64,000 nucleotides of DNA from an uncultured Agathobaculum sp. Its GTDB lineage: Bacteria > Bacillota > Clostridia > Oscillospirales > Butyricicoccaceae. The stretch spans positions 32,849 through 96,848 of the forward strand of contig NZ_CALWJJ010000008.1 of assembly GCF_944380985.1 (NCBI RefSeq). Reading direction: 5' to 3'. The translations under genes and the position numbers were made by a program. The notes below the pieces were generated by a model. The model did not search any database. It saw nothing but the letters and a program-made list of their open reading frames with translations, and had not been told where the DNA came from. Below, piece by piece: positions 1 to 9,188 of this stretch. How positions within the stretch are numbered: the stretch's first letter is position 1; each line of letters opens with the position of its first letter.

Positions 1-1207
1 TGGCGCTGGGCGCGTCGCCGAACACCGCGACCGCAATCGGGATCAGGATGCCGAACGTACCCCAGGAGGTGCCAGTCGCAAACGCAAGGCCGAGCGAGAT
101 AAGGAAGAACAGCGCGGGCATGAGCATGGCGATTATCGACTCGCCGTTTACCAGCGAGGAGACAAAGCCGCCGATGTTTAGATATTCCTCCGCACACACG
201 CCGGACAGCGTCCACGCGAGCGTCAAAATTAGGATAGCGGGTACCATAGCCTTAAAGCCTTCGGTAAACGATTCGCAAAACTGGCCAAAGGTCAAGATCT
301 TCCGCGGTAAATAGAGCAAAAAGGTAAAAATCAGCGTAAAGAACGAGCCGAGTACGAGCGCGGTCGACGAATCGCAGCCCGCAAACGCCTCAACCACGCC
401 CACGCCCTCGAGAATGCCGCCGGTATACAGCATACCCGCAATGCACAGCACAATCAGCACTGAGATCGGCAGGATGAGATCGTACACCCTGCCCGCGCCG
501 CCAACGACATGGGTCTCCTCCAGCTGGGTCAGGTCGTCGTTGCTGTGTACGCGCTCGTATGTCTCCATCGGGCCGAAATCATAGTCCACACCCATCAGCC
601 AGATCAGAAAGCCGATGGTCAGCAGTGCATACAGGTTCATCGGAATGGTCTGCAAAAATAGCGAAAACCCGTCGATACTGCTCGACTCGGGCAGCGACGA
701 GCCAACCGCCGCCGCCCAGCTCGAAATTGGCGCGATGATGCACACGGGCGCCGCAGTCGCGTCAATGATATAGGCGAGCTTGGCGCGCGTGATGCGGTGC
801 TGGTCGGTCACCGGCCGCATGACCGTGCCGACCGTCAGGCAGTTAAAGTAATCGTCTACAAAGATGAAAATACCGAGAATGGATGTGGCATAGGCCGCGC
901 CGCGCCGGTTTTTGATGGTTTTGGCCGCCCATCTGCCATAGGCGCGCGACGCGCCCGACTTGGTGACAAGCGAAACCAAGATGCCGAGCAGCACCAGAAA
1001 AATGCAGATATTGATATTCTCCCCGAGCTTGCCGCCCATGATCTCGAACATCGTCTCGACCGCGCTGAGCGGCTGAAAGCCGCTGACGAGCAGCGCGCCC
1101 ACTAGAATACCGATCAGCAGCGAGGAGTAAACTTCCTTGGTGAGCAGCGCCAGCACGATCGCGATGACCGGCGGCAGCAGCGTCCACACGGTTGCACTCA
1201 GCTCCAT
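1..1207 (-). CDS. NhaC-family Na+/H+ antiporter, C-terminus cut by window edge
   Basis: About 402 codons are visible before the gene leaves the window. The product is a polytopic membrane protein that reads as an NhaC-type antiporter: hydrophobic segments begin at residue 8, the conserved FVDDYFNCLTVG stretch is followed by a TDQHRITRAKLAYIIDATAAPVC region, and a later SLGLAFATGTSWGTFGI segment is typical of the family. It would exchange Na+ for H+, or in related members malate/lactate or organic cations. The ATG at 1207 is preceded by AAGGGG and by a promoter at 1263-1291. The fold assignment is firm; the substrate is not determined by what is visible. Confidence 0.85.
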   Translation of the reverse strand, partial: MELSATVWTLLPPVIAIVLALLTKEVYSSLLIGILVGALLVSGFQPLSAVETMFEIMGGKLGENINICIFLVLLGILVSLVTKSGASRAYGRWAAKTIKNRRGAAYATSILGIFIFVDDYFNCLTVGTVMRPVTDQHRITRAKLAYIIDATAAPVCIIAPISSWAAAVGSSLPESSSIDGFSLFLQTIPMNLYALLTIGFLIWLMGVDYDFGPMETYERVHSNDDLTQLEETHVVGGAGRVYDLILPISVLIVLCIAGMLYTGGILEGVGVVEAFAGCDSSTALVLGSFFTLIFTFLLYLPRKILTFGQFCESFTEGFKAMVPAILILTLAWTLSGVCAEEYLNIGGFVSSLVNGESIIAMLMPALFFLISLGLAFATGTSWGTFGILIPIAVAVFGDAPSA

Positions 1208-1262
1208 TTCTAAATTTCCCCTTTTTTGCAGGATTGCTTTCTCTTTCTTGCATATGTTATTT

Positions 1263-1291
1263 ATTCTATACGGATTGACAAGGCTTGACAA
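1263..1291 (-). promoter_or_regulatory. sigma-A-type promoter of the antiporter gene
   Basis: On the minus strand, TTGTCA and TAGAAT are separated by 17 bases, about 56 bases before the ATG at 1207. The -35 lies in a perfect tandem repeat of TTGACAAGGC (plus-strand reading, 1276-1295). Confidence 0.65.
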
Positions 1292-1321
1292 GGCAAAATC
1301 CGTTTTTTGCCGCCGGCAAAT

Positions 1322-2776
1322 TTATTTTTGTGCAATCTGCGTGTTGAATGCACGCCGATGTGTCCGAAATTGTCCAATATGATTTGCCCGGCGGTAGCGC
1401 CGCCACTCGGCGACCACCTCGCGGCGCAGCATGAGCACGCCAGCAAGGTTGGGCAGCGCCATCAAGCCGTTAAAAGTATCCGAGATCGCCCAGGCAAGGT
1501 CAAGTCGCATCACGCAGCCCACGGCAGCCGCCGCAACAAATAGCGCCTTGTAGACCGGCACGGCCCGCCTGCCGAGCAGGTATTCGGCTGCGCGCTGTCC
1601 GTAGTATGACCAGCCGAGCAAGGTGGAAAACGCAAACAATGCAAGCGAGACCGCGACAAATCCGCCGCCAAGTGGGCCGAGCGCGGCCGAAAACGCCGCC
1701 GCAGTCAGCTCGGCGCCTGTCGTCAGCCGGTCGAGCAGCGGCGTGCCGGCGGCAAGGCCGTAACGTGCCGCGTCATACGCGCCGCTTGCAAGAATGACAA
1801 GCGCGGTCACCGTGCACATGACAATGGTGTCAAAAAACACCTCGAACACCGCCCACATACCCTGCTCGCACGGTTCCTTTGCATCCGCCGCTGTATGCAC
1901 CATGACCGAAGAGCCCAGTCCGGCCTCATTGGAAAACACCCCGCGCGATACGCCCACACGGATGGCCTGCGCCATGCCATAGCCCGCTATGCCGCCCGCA
2001 CCCGCCTGCCAGTCAAACGCCGCAGACAGGATCTGCGCGCAGGCCTGCGGCAGACGCTCTCGGCAGCTCCACAGCACGAAAAGCGCGCCGCCCATGTAAA
2101 ACAGCGCCATGACGGGCACGAGCATCTCGGTTACCCGTGCGATACGCCGCAGCCCGCCCAGCAAGGCTGCAGCAAGTAGGACGGCGGTGACAAGCCCGGT
2201 CAAATGCGGCGGCACGTCGAACACACCCGACAATCCGCCCGCGATCGAGTTACACTGGCTCATATTGCCGATGCCAAATGAAGCCAGCACGCAAAACAGC
2301 GCAAATGCTGCGGCAAGCAACGGACTAAACAGCCCGTTTTTCAGATACAGCATCGGCCCGCCGCACCAGGCGCCGTCCTTGCTGCGCACGCGGTAAAGCA
2401 TGCCGAGCGTATTTTCCGCAAACGCGGTCATCATGCCGAAAAACGCCGACACCCACATCCAGAACACCGCGCCCGGACCGCCAATGGTAAGCGCGGTGGC
2501 AACGCCCGCGATATTACCCGTTCCCACCGTGGCGGCTAACGCGGTGCACATCACCCCAAAGGGCGAAACACCCGCCGCGCTGCTTTTGCGCCGCGCCGCG
2601 CCGGTAAAGCACGAAAACAGCGTTTTGCGCAGCCACAATCCGATATGCCGCAGCTGGAATAGGCGGGTCGCGGCAGTGAAGTATATACCCGTGCCCACAA
2701 GTAGCACCAACATGGGCGGTCCCCAGATCAGGCCGCGTACGAGGTCGTTTATCCGGATGATGGTTTCGGTCAACAT
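1322..2776 (-). CDS. AGCS-family Na+(H+)/alanine or glycine symporter
   Basis: A 484-residue integral membrane protein of the alanine/glycine:cation symporter family (AgcS/AlsT). The N-terminal IRINDLVRGLIWGPPML segment, the FGVMCTALAATVGTGNIAGVATAL motif with its Gly-rich substrate/Na+ site, and SRGVFSNEAGLGSS are hallmark stretches, and the length is normal for the family. The ATG at 2776 follows GGGAGG. It lies directly upstream of the antiporter on the same strand, about 115 bp apart, but that gene has its own promoter. It probably imports alanine or glycine with Na+; the exact substrate cannot be read from sequence. Confidence 0.92.
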   Translation of the reverse strand: MLTETIIRINDLVRGLIWGPPMLVLLVGTGIYFTAATRLFQLRHIGLWLRKTLFSCFTGAARRKSSAAGVSPFGVMCTALAATVGTGNIAGVATALTIGGPGAVFWMWVSAFFGMMTAFAENTLGMLYRVRSKDGAWCGGPMLYLKNGLFSPLLAAAFALFCVLASFGIGNMSQCNSIAGGLSGVFDVPPHLTGLVTAVLLAAALLGGLRRIARVTEMLVPVMALFYMGGALFVLWSCRERLPQACAQILSAAFDWQAGAGGIAGYGMAQAIRVGVSRGVFSNEAGLGSSVMVHTAADAKEPCEQGMWAVFEVFFDTIVMCTVTALVILASGAYDAARYGLAAGTPLLDRLTTGAELTAAAFSAALGPLGGGFVAVSLALFAFSTLLGWSYYGQRAAEYLLGRRAVPVYKALFVAAAAVGCVMRLDLAWAISDTFNGLMALPNLAGVLMLRREVVAEWRRYRRANHIGQFRTHRRAFNTQIAQK

Positions 2777-2911
2777 AGCGGTTTCCTCCCTTTTGCCGGT
2801 TTGCTTCCACTATATGCCCGATCTGCACATCCATGCCGGGTACGCCTCTTGCGCGATGCGCTGGGGGCCGGTATAATGTAAGGCAGTTCCTATTTTAAAC
2901 GAGGGTTTGCT

Positions 2912-3880
2912 ATGCAATTCTATTTTGCCCCCATGGAGGGCGTGACAAGCGCGATCTACCGCCGCACCCACCGCGCGTATTTCCCGGGTGTAGAAAAATA
3001 CTTCATGCCCTTTATCACCCCAACCGCAACCGGGCGCTTGACCCCACGCCAGCTGCGTGACATCGCGCCCGCGGCGAACGAGGGCGTGCCCGCCGTACCC
3101 CAGCTGCTCACCCGCACCGCGGCCGATTTCATCTGGGCGGCGAACGCGCTGTTTGACATGGGCTACGCCGAGGTAAACCTCAACCTCGGCTGCCCCTCGG
3201 GCACGGTGACTGCCAAGGGAAAAGGCGCGGGCTTTCTGGCCGACCCGGACGGGCTTGACCGCTTTTTTGACGCGGTGTTCGCCGCCTGCCAGGGCCGCAT
3301 CTCAGTCAAGACCCGGCTGGGCCTGCGCGACCCGGCCGAGTTTGACCGCCTTATCGCGGTCTACAACCGCTATCCTATAGCCGAGCTGACCATCCACCCG
3401 CGCGTGCGGCAGGACTTTTACAAAGGGCCTGTGCGCGCGGCTGACTTTGCCGCCGCTCTGCCGCGTCTCTGTATGCCGGTGTGCTACAATGGCGATGTAA
3501 CGCGTCAGGCGGAAGCGCACGCCATCCGGAAGCGCTGGCCCGGGGTCGAGGCGATCATGATCGGCCGCGGGCTGATCGCCGACCCATCGCTTATCACCCG
3601 GCTGGCAGGCGGCCCCCGGGCGGACAAGCAAACGCTCGAAGCTTTTCATAATACGCTGTACGCGCACTATTGCGACGCCTTTGGTGACCGCCGCATCGCC
3701 GTGCAGCGTATGAAAGAGATCTGGTTTTACCACATTGGCCTGTTCGCAGCGAGCGAAAAGCACGGCAAGGCGATTAAAAAATCCCGCACGGCGGATGAAT
3801 ACGAGCGCGCAGCGGCTGCGGTGTACCGCGACCTTGACCTGCTTGAGAACTTAGCGCCCATCTGGTTCCGCCCGGTCTAA
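2912..3880 (+). CDS. dus: tRNA-dihydrouridine synthase
   Basis: A 322-residue FMN enzyme that reduces specific uridines in tRNA to dihydrouridine. The N-terminal FAPMEGVTSAIYRR matches the Dus start (APM), NLNLGCPSGTVTAKGKGAGFL contains the catalytic Cys region, VKTRLG and IHPR(V)R are substrate/FMN-binding segments, and MIGRGLIADP is the phosphate-binding motif. It belongs to the shorter Dus branch seen in Clostridia. It is a single gene, divergent from the AGCS symporter, and starts with ATG. Confidence 0.93.
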   Translation: MQFYFAPMEGVTSAIYRRTHRAYFPGVEKYFMPFITPTATGRLTPRQLRDIAPAANEGVPAVPQLLTRTAADFIWAANALFDMGYAEVNLNLGCPSGTVTAKGKGAGFLADPDGLDRFFDAVFAACQGRISVKTRLGLRDPAEFDRLIAVYNRYPIAELTIHPRVRQDFYKGPVRAADFAAALPRLCMPVCYNGDVTRQAEAHAIRKRWPGVEAIMIGRGLIADPSLITRLAGGPRADKQTLEAFHNTLYAHYCDAFGDRRIAVQRMKEIWFYHIGLFAASEKHGKAIKKSRTADEYERAAAAVYRDLDLLENLAPIWFRPV

Positions 3881-3938
3881 GGCGCGCCGCGCCACCCGTT
3901 CACCTGCAAAAAGTATCACGCGGCAGACGGATGAAAAA

Positions 3939-3967
3939 TTGTATTTTTTGCGTCTTTATGGTATGCT
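3939..3967 (+). promoter_or_regulatory. promoter of the molybdenum hydroxylase operon
   Basis: TTGTAT and TATGCT are spaced 17 bases apart, 47 bases ahead of the TTG start at 4014. No inverted repeat for a purine or molybdate regulator was seen next to it. Confidence 0.5.
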
Positions 3968-4013
3968 ATAGCCATAAGCGAACGGACAACTTGCGCAAAA
4001 TGGGGGGAAAAGA

Positions 4014-4808
4014 TTGCTGACGATCGGACAATACAGCAGGCCGGAGAGCCTGAACGAAGCCTATGCGCTTTGCCAAAAGAAAAATAATGTCGTGCTCGGC
4101 GGCATGCTGTGGCTCAAGATGCAGCATCGCAGCGTTGGAACGGCGATCGACCTGTCCGGCCTCGGGCTGGACAAAATCGAGCAGAGCGAAACCGCATTCC
4201 GCATCGGCGCGATGGTGTCGCTGCGTGCGCTTGAAACGCACGCGGGGCTGGACGCGCTCACGCAGGGCGCGATGGCCGAAGCGGTAAAGCACATCGTAGG
4301 CGTGCAGTTTCGCAACTGCGCAACTGTAGGCGGCAGCCTGTTTGGTCGCTTTGGCTTTTCCGATGTGCTGACGCTGCTGATCGCACTAGACACACGCGTC
4401 ACGCTGCACCACGCGGGTGAGATGCCGCTTGCCGACTTCGCTGCCCTGCCGCGCGCGACCCGCGACATCCTTACCTATGTGACCATACCGAAAACGCCGC
4501 GCCGGGTGGTCTATCTGTCGCAGCGCAACGCCGCGACCGACTTTCCCGTACTGACCTGCGCGCTCACCGGGCAGGACGGACAGCACACCTGCGTGATCGG
4601 CGCGCGGCCCATGCCTGCGCTTGCCCTATCAGACGATGAGGGCCGGCTTGCGCAAGGCGTGACCGAGCAGAGTGCGCGCGCCTTCGCTGAGGATGTCGCC
4701 GCCCGTGTTCCGCTCGGCAGCAACATGCGCGCGAGCGAAAACTACCGCCGTGAGATCTGCAAGGTACTCGTGCGCCGCGCGGCTATGGCGCTTTACCAGG
4801 AGGGATAA
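4014..4808 (+). CDS. FAD-binding subunit of a xanthine-dehydrogenase-family molybdoenzyme
   Basis: A 264-residue protein of the CoxM/XdhB FAD-subunit type, which passes electrons from the Fe-S subunit to FAD. Visible signatures are VVLGGMLWLK (the FAD pyrophosphate loop, in a variant of the usual A-G-G-T), IGAMVSLRALE, and FRNCATVGGSLFGRFGFSDVL, corresponding to the family's NxATxGGN and D motifs. The first codon is TTG at 4014, preceded by TGGGGGGA at good spacing; there is no upstream ATG in frame. It is the first gene of a tightly packed operon with the Fe-S and molybdopterin subunits. Confidence 0.88.
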   Translation: MLTIGQYSRPESLNEAYALCQKKNNVVLGGMLWLKMQHRSVGTAIDLSGLGLDKIEQSETAFRIGAMVSLRALETHAGLDALTQGAMAEAVKHIVGVQFRNCATVGGSLFGRFGFSDVLTLLIALDTRVTLHHAGEMPLADFAALPRATRDILTYVTIPKTPRRVVYLSQRNAATDFPVLTCALTGQDGQHTCVIGARPMPALALSDDEGRLAQGVTEQSARAFAEDVAARVPLGSNMRASENYRREICKVLVRRAAMALYQEG

Positions 4809-4813
4809 AGAAC

Positions 4814-5281
4814 ATGGAGATCAAACTGACGCTCAACGGCAAGCCGGTCACCGCGTCCATCAATGCGGACACCCTGCTGATCGATTTTGTGCGCGCGCGC
4901 GGCTGCTGGTCGGTCAAGCGCGGGTGCGAAACCGCAAACTGCGGGCTGTGCACCGTGCTATTGGACGGCATGCCCGTCCTCTCGTGCAGCGTGCTCGCCG
5001 CACGCGCGGCAGGGCGCCATGTGCAAACCCTCGAAGGCCTGCAAGACGAGGCCGCGGATTTTGTCGGCTTTATTGCCGACCAGGGCGCCGAACAGTGCGG
5101 CTTCTGTAACCCGGGTTATGTGATAAACACTGTGGCGCTCCTGCGCGAAAACCCCAGCCCGACTGACGACGAGATTCGCGCCTATCTCGCGGGCAACCTG
5201 TGCCGCTGCTCGGGCTATGAGGGGCAGCTGCGCGGTATCCGCGCCTATCTTAACAGTAGAAAGGGGCGCGCGCATGAGTGA
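4814..5281 (+). CDS. [2Fe-2S] subunit of a xanthine-dehydrogenase-family molybdoenzyme
   Basis: A 155-residue CoxS/XdhC-type subunit with two [2Fe-2S] clusters. The plant-type N-terminal cluster is GCETANCGLCTVLLDG, and the C-terminal four-helix cluster is QCGFCNPGYV together with LCRCSGY, so all eight cysteines are present. It starts 6 bp after the preceding stop. Its last 8 bp overlap the start of the catalytic subunit, so the genes are probably translationally coupled. The family transfers electrons from the molybdenum site to FAD. Confidence 0.95.
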   Translation: MEIKLTLNGKPVTASINADTLLIDFVRARGCWSVKRGCETANCGLCTVLLDGMPVLSCSVLAARAAGRHVQTLEGLQDEAADFVGFIADQGAEQCGFCNPGYVINTVALLRENPSPTDDEIRAYLAGNLCRCSGYEGQLRGIRAYLNSRKGRAHE

Positions 5282-7574
5282 AAGCAAGCTGCGCGTGGTC
5301 GGCCAGCCGGTGCGCAAAAAGGACGCCATGCAGCTGCTGCTCGGCAAGCCCGCGTATGTGGACGACCTGACCCCACACGACTGCCTGGTGGTCAAGGTGC
5401 TGCGCTCGCCCCACGCCCATGCGCTGATTGATGAAATAAGCACTGACACGGCCTTAAAAGTGCCGGGTATCGAGTGCATATTCACCTATAAGGATGTGCC
5501 GCAAAAACGCTTTACCCTTGCCGGACAGACCTACCCTGAGCCATCGCCATACGACCGGCTTATCCTCGACCGGCGCGTACGCTATATGGGCGATGCGGTC
5601 GCAATCGTCGCGGGCGAGAGCGAGAAGGCGGTCGAGAAGGCGCTGAAGCTCATTAAAGTGAAATATCAGCTACTCGAGCCAGTGCTTGATTTCCACGCCG
5701 CCAAGGATAATCCCGTCCTCGTACACCCCGAGGACAACTGGCGTGCGCTCTGCCCGGTCGGGGCGGACAACCAGCGCAACCTGTGCGCAAGCGGCAGCTG
5801 CGGCGACGGCGACGTCGACGCTGTGCTCGCGGACTGCGACGCGGTCATCGACCGGGTATACCATACCAAGGCCTGCCAGCAGGCCATGATGGAGACCTTC
5901 CGCACCTATACCGAAATGGACACCTACGGCCGCCTGCACGTCGTCTCCTCGACGCAGATCGTGTTCCACGCGCGCCGTATTATCGCAAACGCGCTCGACA
6001 TCCCCAAAAGCCGCGTGCATGTCGAAAAGCCGCGCATCGGCGGCGGCTTCGGCGCAAAACAGACGATTGTGGCAGAAATATACCCTGCGTTTGTCACCTG
6101 GAAGACCGGCAAGCCCGCCAAGATGATCTACACCCGTGAGGAGTGCCAGGTTGCAGGCTCGCCGCGCCACGAGATGGAAATCCGTGTGCGTGTCGGCGCA
6201 AGCCGCGACGGCGTCATCCGCGCGATTGACGTTTACACCCTGTCCAACACGGGCGCGTTCGGCGAGCACGGGCCGACGACAGTCGGCCTGTCTGGACACA
6301 AGTCCATTCCGCTCTATACAGGCAACCTCGAGGCGTTCCGCTTTGCCTATGACGTGGTGTATACCAACGTGCAGGCCGCCGGCGCCTACCGCGGCTATGG
6401 CGCCACCCAGGGCATCTTCGCGGTTGAAACCGCCGTCAGCGAGCTGGCCGCGCAGCTCAGGATCGATCCCGTCGCCATCCGCGAGCGGAATATGGTGCGC
6501 GAAGGCCAAATCATGGCCGCCTACTACAACGAGCCGGCGAGCGCCTGTGCGCTCGACCGCTGCATGGCGCGCTGCAAGGAGCTATTCGGCTGGGCGGAAA
6601 AATATCCGGTGCGCGACATGGGTGGCGGCAAGGTACGCACAGCCGGCGTTGCCATGGCCATGCAAGGCTCGGGCATTTCGGGCGTGGATGTCGGCTCGGC
6701 GACCGTCAAGCTGAGCGACGAGGGGTTCTATAACCTGATGATTGGTGCGGCCGACATGGGCACGGGCTGCGACACCATCCTCGCCCAGATGGCCGCCGAG
6801 TGCCTGGACTGCGATATAGGCGACATCGCGGTATTCGGCGCCGACTCAGACGCCTCACCCTACGATTCAGGCTCGTATGCATCCTCGACCACCTATGTCA
6901 CAGGCAAGGCGGTCGAAAAGGCGTGCGCGCAGCTCCGGGAGAACATCTGCGCGATCGCGGCCGGCATGCTGAGCTGCCGGCCGGACGAACTGGCCTTTGC
7001 CGGCCGTACCGTTCGCCGGCTGGACGGCGCGGGTGAGGTCACACTGTTCGACATCGCCACCCGCTCGATGTGCGGCAACGCGACCGCTGTGCAGGCGACA
7101 GCCTCGCATTCCTCCCCAGTTTCGCCCCCACCGTTCATGGTTGGTATGGTCGAAATTGAGCTTGATCGCGAAACCGGGCAGGTGGATATTATCGATTACG
7201 TGGCTGTCGTCGACTGCGGCACGCCAGTCAATCCCGCGCTTGCTCGCGCGCAGGCCGAGGGCGGTATCGTGCAGGGCATCGGCATGGCGATGTTCGAAAA
7301 TGTGACCTACGAGCCGACCGGCCGCATTGTGGAAAACTCCTTTATGCAATATAAGATCCCGACCCGGCTGGACATGGGCAGGCTGCGCGTCGAGTTCGAG
7401 GCAAGCTACGAGCAAAGCGGACCGTTTGGCGCAAAGTCGATCGGCGAGATCGTTATCAACACCCCATCGCCCGCCATTGCGGGCGCGGTCGCGCACGCGA
7501 CTGGCGTGTGGCACCGCGAGCTGCCCATCACACCGGAAAAGGTGCTCTGGGGCATCAAAAACCGGCAGAAATGA
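5274..7574 (+). CDS. molybdopterin-binding catalytic subunit, xanthine dehydrogenase family
   Basis: A 766-residue catalytic subunit of a molybdenum hydroxylase. I place the start at ATG 5274 (MSESKLRVVGQPV); an in-frame start 19 codons upstream lies inside the Fe-S gene. Visible family motifs are YVDDLT near the N-terminus, GGGFGAKQ (molybdopterin contact), AYRGYGATQG, and near the end FGAKSIGE, which carries the catalytic Glu. Substrates in this family include purines, nicotinate and aldehydes. The operon and the adjacent MocA-like gene favour a purine- or xanthine-type hydroxylase, but specificity is not proven. No selenium-specific feature was recognised. Confidence 0.92.
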   Translation: MSESKLRVVGQPVRKKDAMQLLLGKPAYVDDLTPHDCLVVKVLRSPHAHALIDEISTDTALKVPGIECIFTYKDVPQKRFTLAGQTYPEPSPYDRLILDRRVRYMGDAVAIVAGESEKAVEKALKLIKVKYQLLEPVLDFHAAKDNPVLVHPEDNWRALCPVGADNQRNLCASGSCGDGDVDAVLADCDAVIDRVYHTKACQQAMMETFRTYTEMDTYGRLHVVSSTQIVFHARRIIANALDIPKSRVHVEKPRIGGGFGAKQTIVAEIYPAFVTWKTGKPAKMIYTREECQVAGSPRHEMEIRVRVGASRDGVIRAIDVYTLSNTGAFGEHGPTTVGLSGHKSIPLYTGNLEAFRFAYDVVYTNVQAAGAYRGYGATQGIFAVETAVSELAAQLRIDPVAIRERNMVREGQIMAAYYNEPASACALDRCMARCKELFGWAEKYPVRDMGGGKVRTAGVAMAMQGSGISGVDVGSATVKLSDEGFYNLMIGAADMGTGCDTILAQMAAECLDCDIGDIAVFGADSDASPYDSGSYASSTTYVTGKAVEKACAQLRENICAIAAGMLSCRPDELAFAGRTVRRLDGAGEVTLFDIATRSMCGNATAVQATASHSSPVSPPPFMVGMVEIELDRETGQVDIIDYVAVVDCGTPVNPALARAQAEGGIVQGIGMAMFENVTYEPTGRIVENSFMQYKIPTRLDMGRLRVEFEASYEQSGPFGAKSIGEIVINTPSPAIAGAVAHATGVWHRELPITPEKVLWGIKNRQK

Positions 7575-8170
7575 AGCACATCCTATACCTTGCAGGCGGG
7601 AGCAGTCGCCGTTTCGGTGCAAACAAACTGCTGCATCCGCTGGACGGCCGGCCACTCTACCGGCACGGGCTGGAAATGCTTGCGCGGCTCGTTCGGGCGC
7701 GGGATGACTGCACGCTGACCGTCGTCTCCCGATATGACGCGGTGCTCGCTGGCGCGCGTGCTTGCGGCGCAAATGCGGTTTACAGCCCGCAAAGCGAAAA
7801 GGGAAAGTCCTACACCATCCGCGCGGGGCTGGACGCGCTCCAGTTGCAAGCGGACGACTATATCGTATTTATGGCGGCCGACCAGCCGTATCTGACCGAA
7901 AAAACCATGGCGCGCCTGCTGGATGCGGCAGCGCCCGGCGTGCACTGCGCGCGCGTGTGCTTTGGCGCGCGCCCTGGTAGTCCTGCGCTGTTTTCGGCCT
8001 CGCTTGCACCCGCGCTGCGCGCCCTGCGGGGCGACGAAGGCGGCCGCGCGCTGCTCATGCGGCCGGACTGCGTGCTGATACCCGCGGACGCCGCGCGCGA
8101 GCTACGCGACATCGACACGCCGGAGCAGGCGCACAACGCGCCCCGCAGGACGCAAAAACCAGGGAAATAA
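7571..8170 (+). CDS. mocA: MocA-like molybdenum cofactor cytidylyltransferase
   Basis: A 199-residue nucleotidyltransferase of the MobA/MocA fold. The N-terminal LAGGSSRRFGANKLL matches the nucleotide-binding LAGGxSxRxGxxK motif. GKSYTIRAGLDAL and VFMAADQPYL (the metal-binding D-QP segment) follow, and the tail resembles DIDTPE(D). Such enzymes convert Mo-molybdopterin to the cytosine dinucleotide used by xanthine-dehydrogenase-type hydroxylases, which fits its position. The ATG at 7571 overlaps the upstream TGA. A terminator follows immediately. Confidence 0.85.
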   Translation: MKHILYLAGGSSRRFGANKLLHPLDGRPLYRHGLEMLARLVRARDDCTLTVVSRYDAVLAGARACGANAVYSPQSEKGKSYTIRAGLDALQLQADDYIVFMAADQPYLTEKTMARLLDAAAPGVHCARVCFGARPGSPALFSASLAPALRALRGDEGGRALLMRPDCVLIPADAARELRDIDTPEQAHNAPRRTQKPGK

Positions 8171-8200
8171 AAAAGACGTTCCACTTGGAACGTCTTTTTT
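8169..8200. terminator. bidirectional terminator
   Basis: A perfect 14-bp inverted repeat (AAAAAAGACGTTCC/GGAACGTCTTTTTT) with a 4-base loop lies between the convergent mocA-like gene and the flavoprotein gene. It has U-tracts in both directions. Confidence 0.9.
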
Positions 8201-8206
8201 ATCCTT

Positions 8207-9064
8207 TCACTTCCGCACATAACGCACGGCGCTCATCGCGGCCTGCGCACCGTCCGACACAGCCTTGGCAACTTGAAGCAAACCGCCCGTGCAGTCGCCC
8301 GCAGCGAACAGACCGGGCACAGCGGTCGCCATTGCAGCGTCAGCCTGAATCTTATTGCCGTCCAGCTGCGCGCCCAGCTTGCGCGCAAAATCACCACTGC
8401 CCGCTGTGCCGTAGGCGATGAACACACCATCGACCGCAAGCGGATCGCCTTCGCGGAAGGCCACGCGCTCGACCTTATCCCCGCCTTCGATCGCAGCGAC
8501 CGGGCGGGTTTCGACACGCAGCCCCTCGGGCAGATCGGCGGCCGGCTCGCTGCCATCGGTCAGCAATGTGACCGCGCCCGCAACCGGCAGCAGTACGCGC
8601 GCCTCTTCGAGCGCATATTCGCCCTGGCCGAGCACCGCAACCGATTTACCACGATAAAAGAATGCGTCGCACACCGCGCAGTAGCTGACGCCACGCCCCT
8701 CAAATTCGGCCACGCCCGCGATCGGCGGCACAGCGCGCGGCGCGCCCGTGGCGAGAATGACCGCGTCCGCCTCGTATGTGCCGGCGGTCGATTTGACCAC
8801 AAAGCCCTTTTCGGCGTATTCAATGCCCGTGACCTCGGCCTGCACGAGCGCGGCGCCCAGCCGCTTGGCCTGCGCCTGCCCGCGCGCGAGCAGCTCGGGG
8901 CCTGTGACGACCTCTGGAAAACCAAAGTAATTTTCAATCTTATCCGTTCTGCCCAGGGCGCCGCCGTCCGTATACAGCACAGTGGCCGACAGGCCGCTGC
9001 GCGCGGCGTAGATCGCTGCGGAAAGCCCCGCGGGGCCTCCGCCGATAATAACTACATTTGCCAT
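8207..9064 (-). CDS. thioredoxin-reductase-like FAD disulfide oxidoreductase
   Basis: A 285-residue two-domain flavoprotein. FAD-binding elements are IGGGPAGLSAA at residues 7-17, the LATGAPR segment near residue 104, and GLFAAGDC near the C-terminus. The redox pair is CAVC at residues 129-132. The NADPH domain has GQGEYA instead of the usual GGGxSA, and the HRRxxxR stretch that binds the 2'-phosphate of NADPH is absent; the equivalent segment reads LLTDGSEP. The electron donor may therefore be something other than NADPH. ATG 9064 is chosen because upstream in-frame codons lack a ribosome site and MANVVIIGGGPAG is a normal beginning. Confidence 0.85.
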   Translation of the reverse strand: MANVVIIGGGPAGLSAAIYAARSGLSATVLYTDGGALGRTDKIENYFGFPEVVTGPELLARGQAQAKRLGAALVQAEVTGIEYAEKGFVVKSTAGTYEADAVILATGAPRAVPPIAGVAEFEGRGVSYCAVCDAFFYRGKSVAVLGQGEYALEEARVLLPVAGAVTLLTDGSEPAADLPEGLRVETRPVAAIEGGDKVERVAFREGDPLAVDGVFIAYGTAGSGDFARKLGAQLDGNKIQADAAMATAVPGLFAAGDCTGGLLQVAKAVSDGAQAAMSAVRYVRK

Positions 9065-9188
9065 AATGCTTCCTTTCTGCTTGCCGGTATGTTTGCCGGT
9101 CAAACCATAACTGATTATGCTTGTTAAAGCGACTTTATACGCATGCTTCTCTTCTTGTTGGGATGCGCCGGCAATACCCCCGCCCAGC

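Noticed and set aside
5217..5273. Earlier in-frame start for the molybdopterin subunit
   Set aside because: It would place the start inside the Fe-S subunit gene, and the residues it adds do not resemble the family. ATG 5274 with 8-bp overlap is the usual arrangement.
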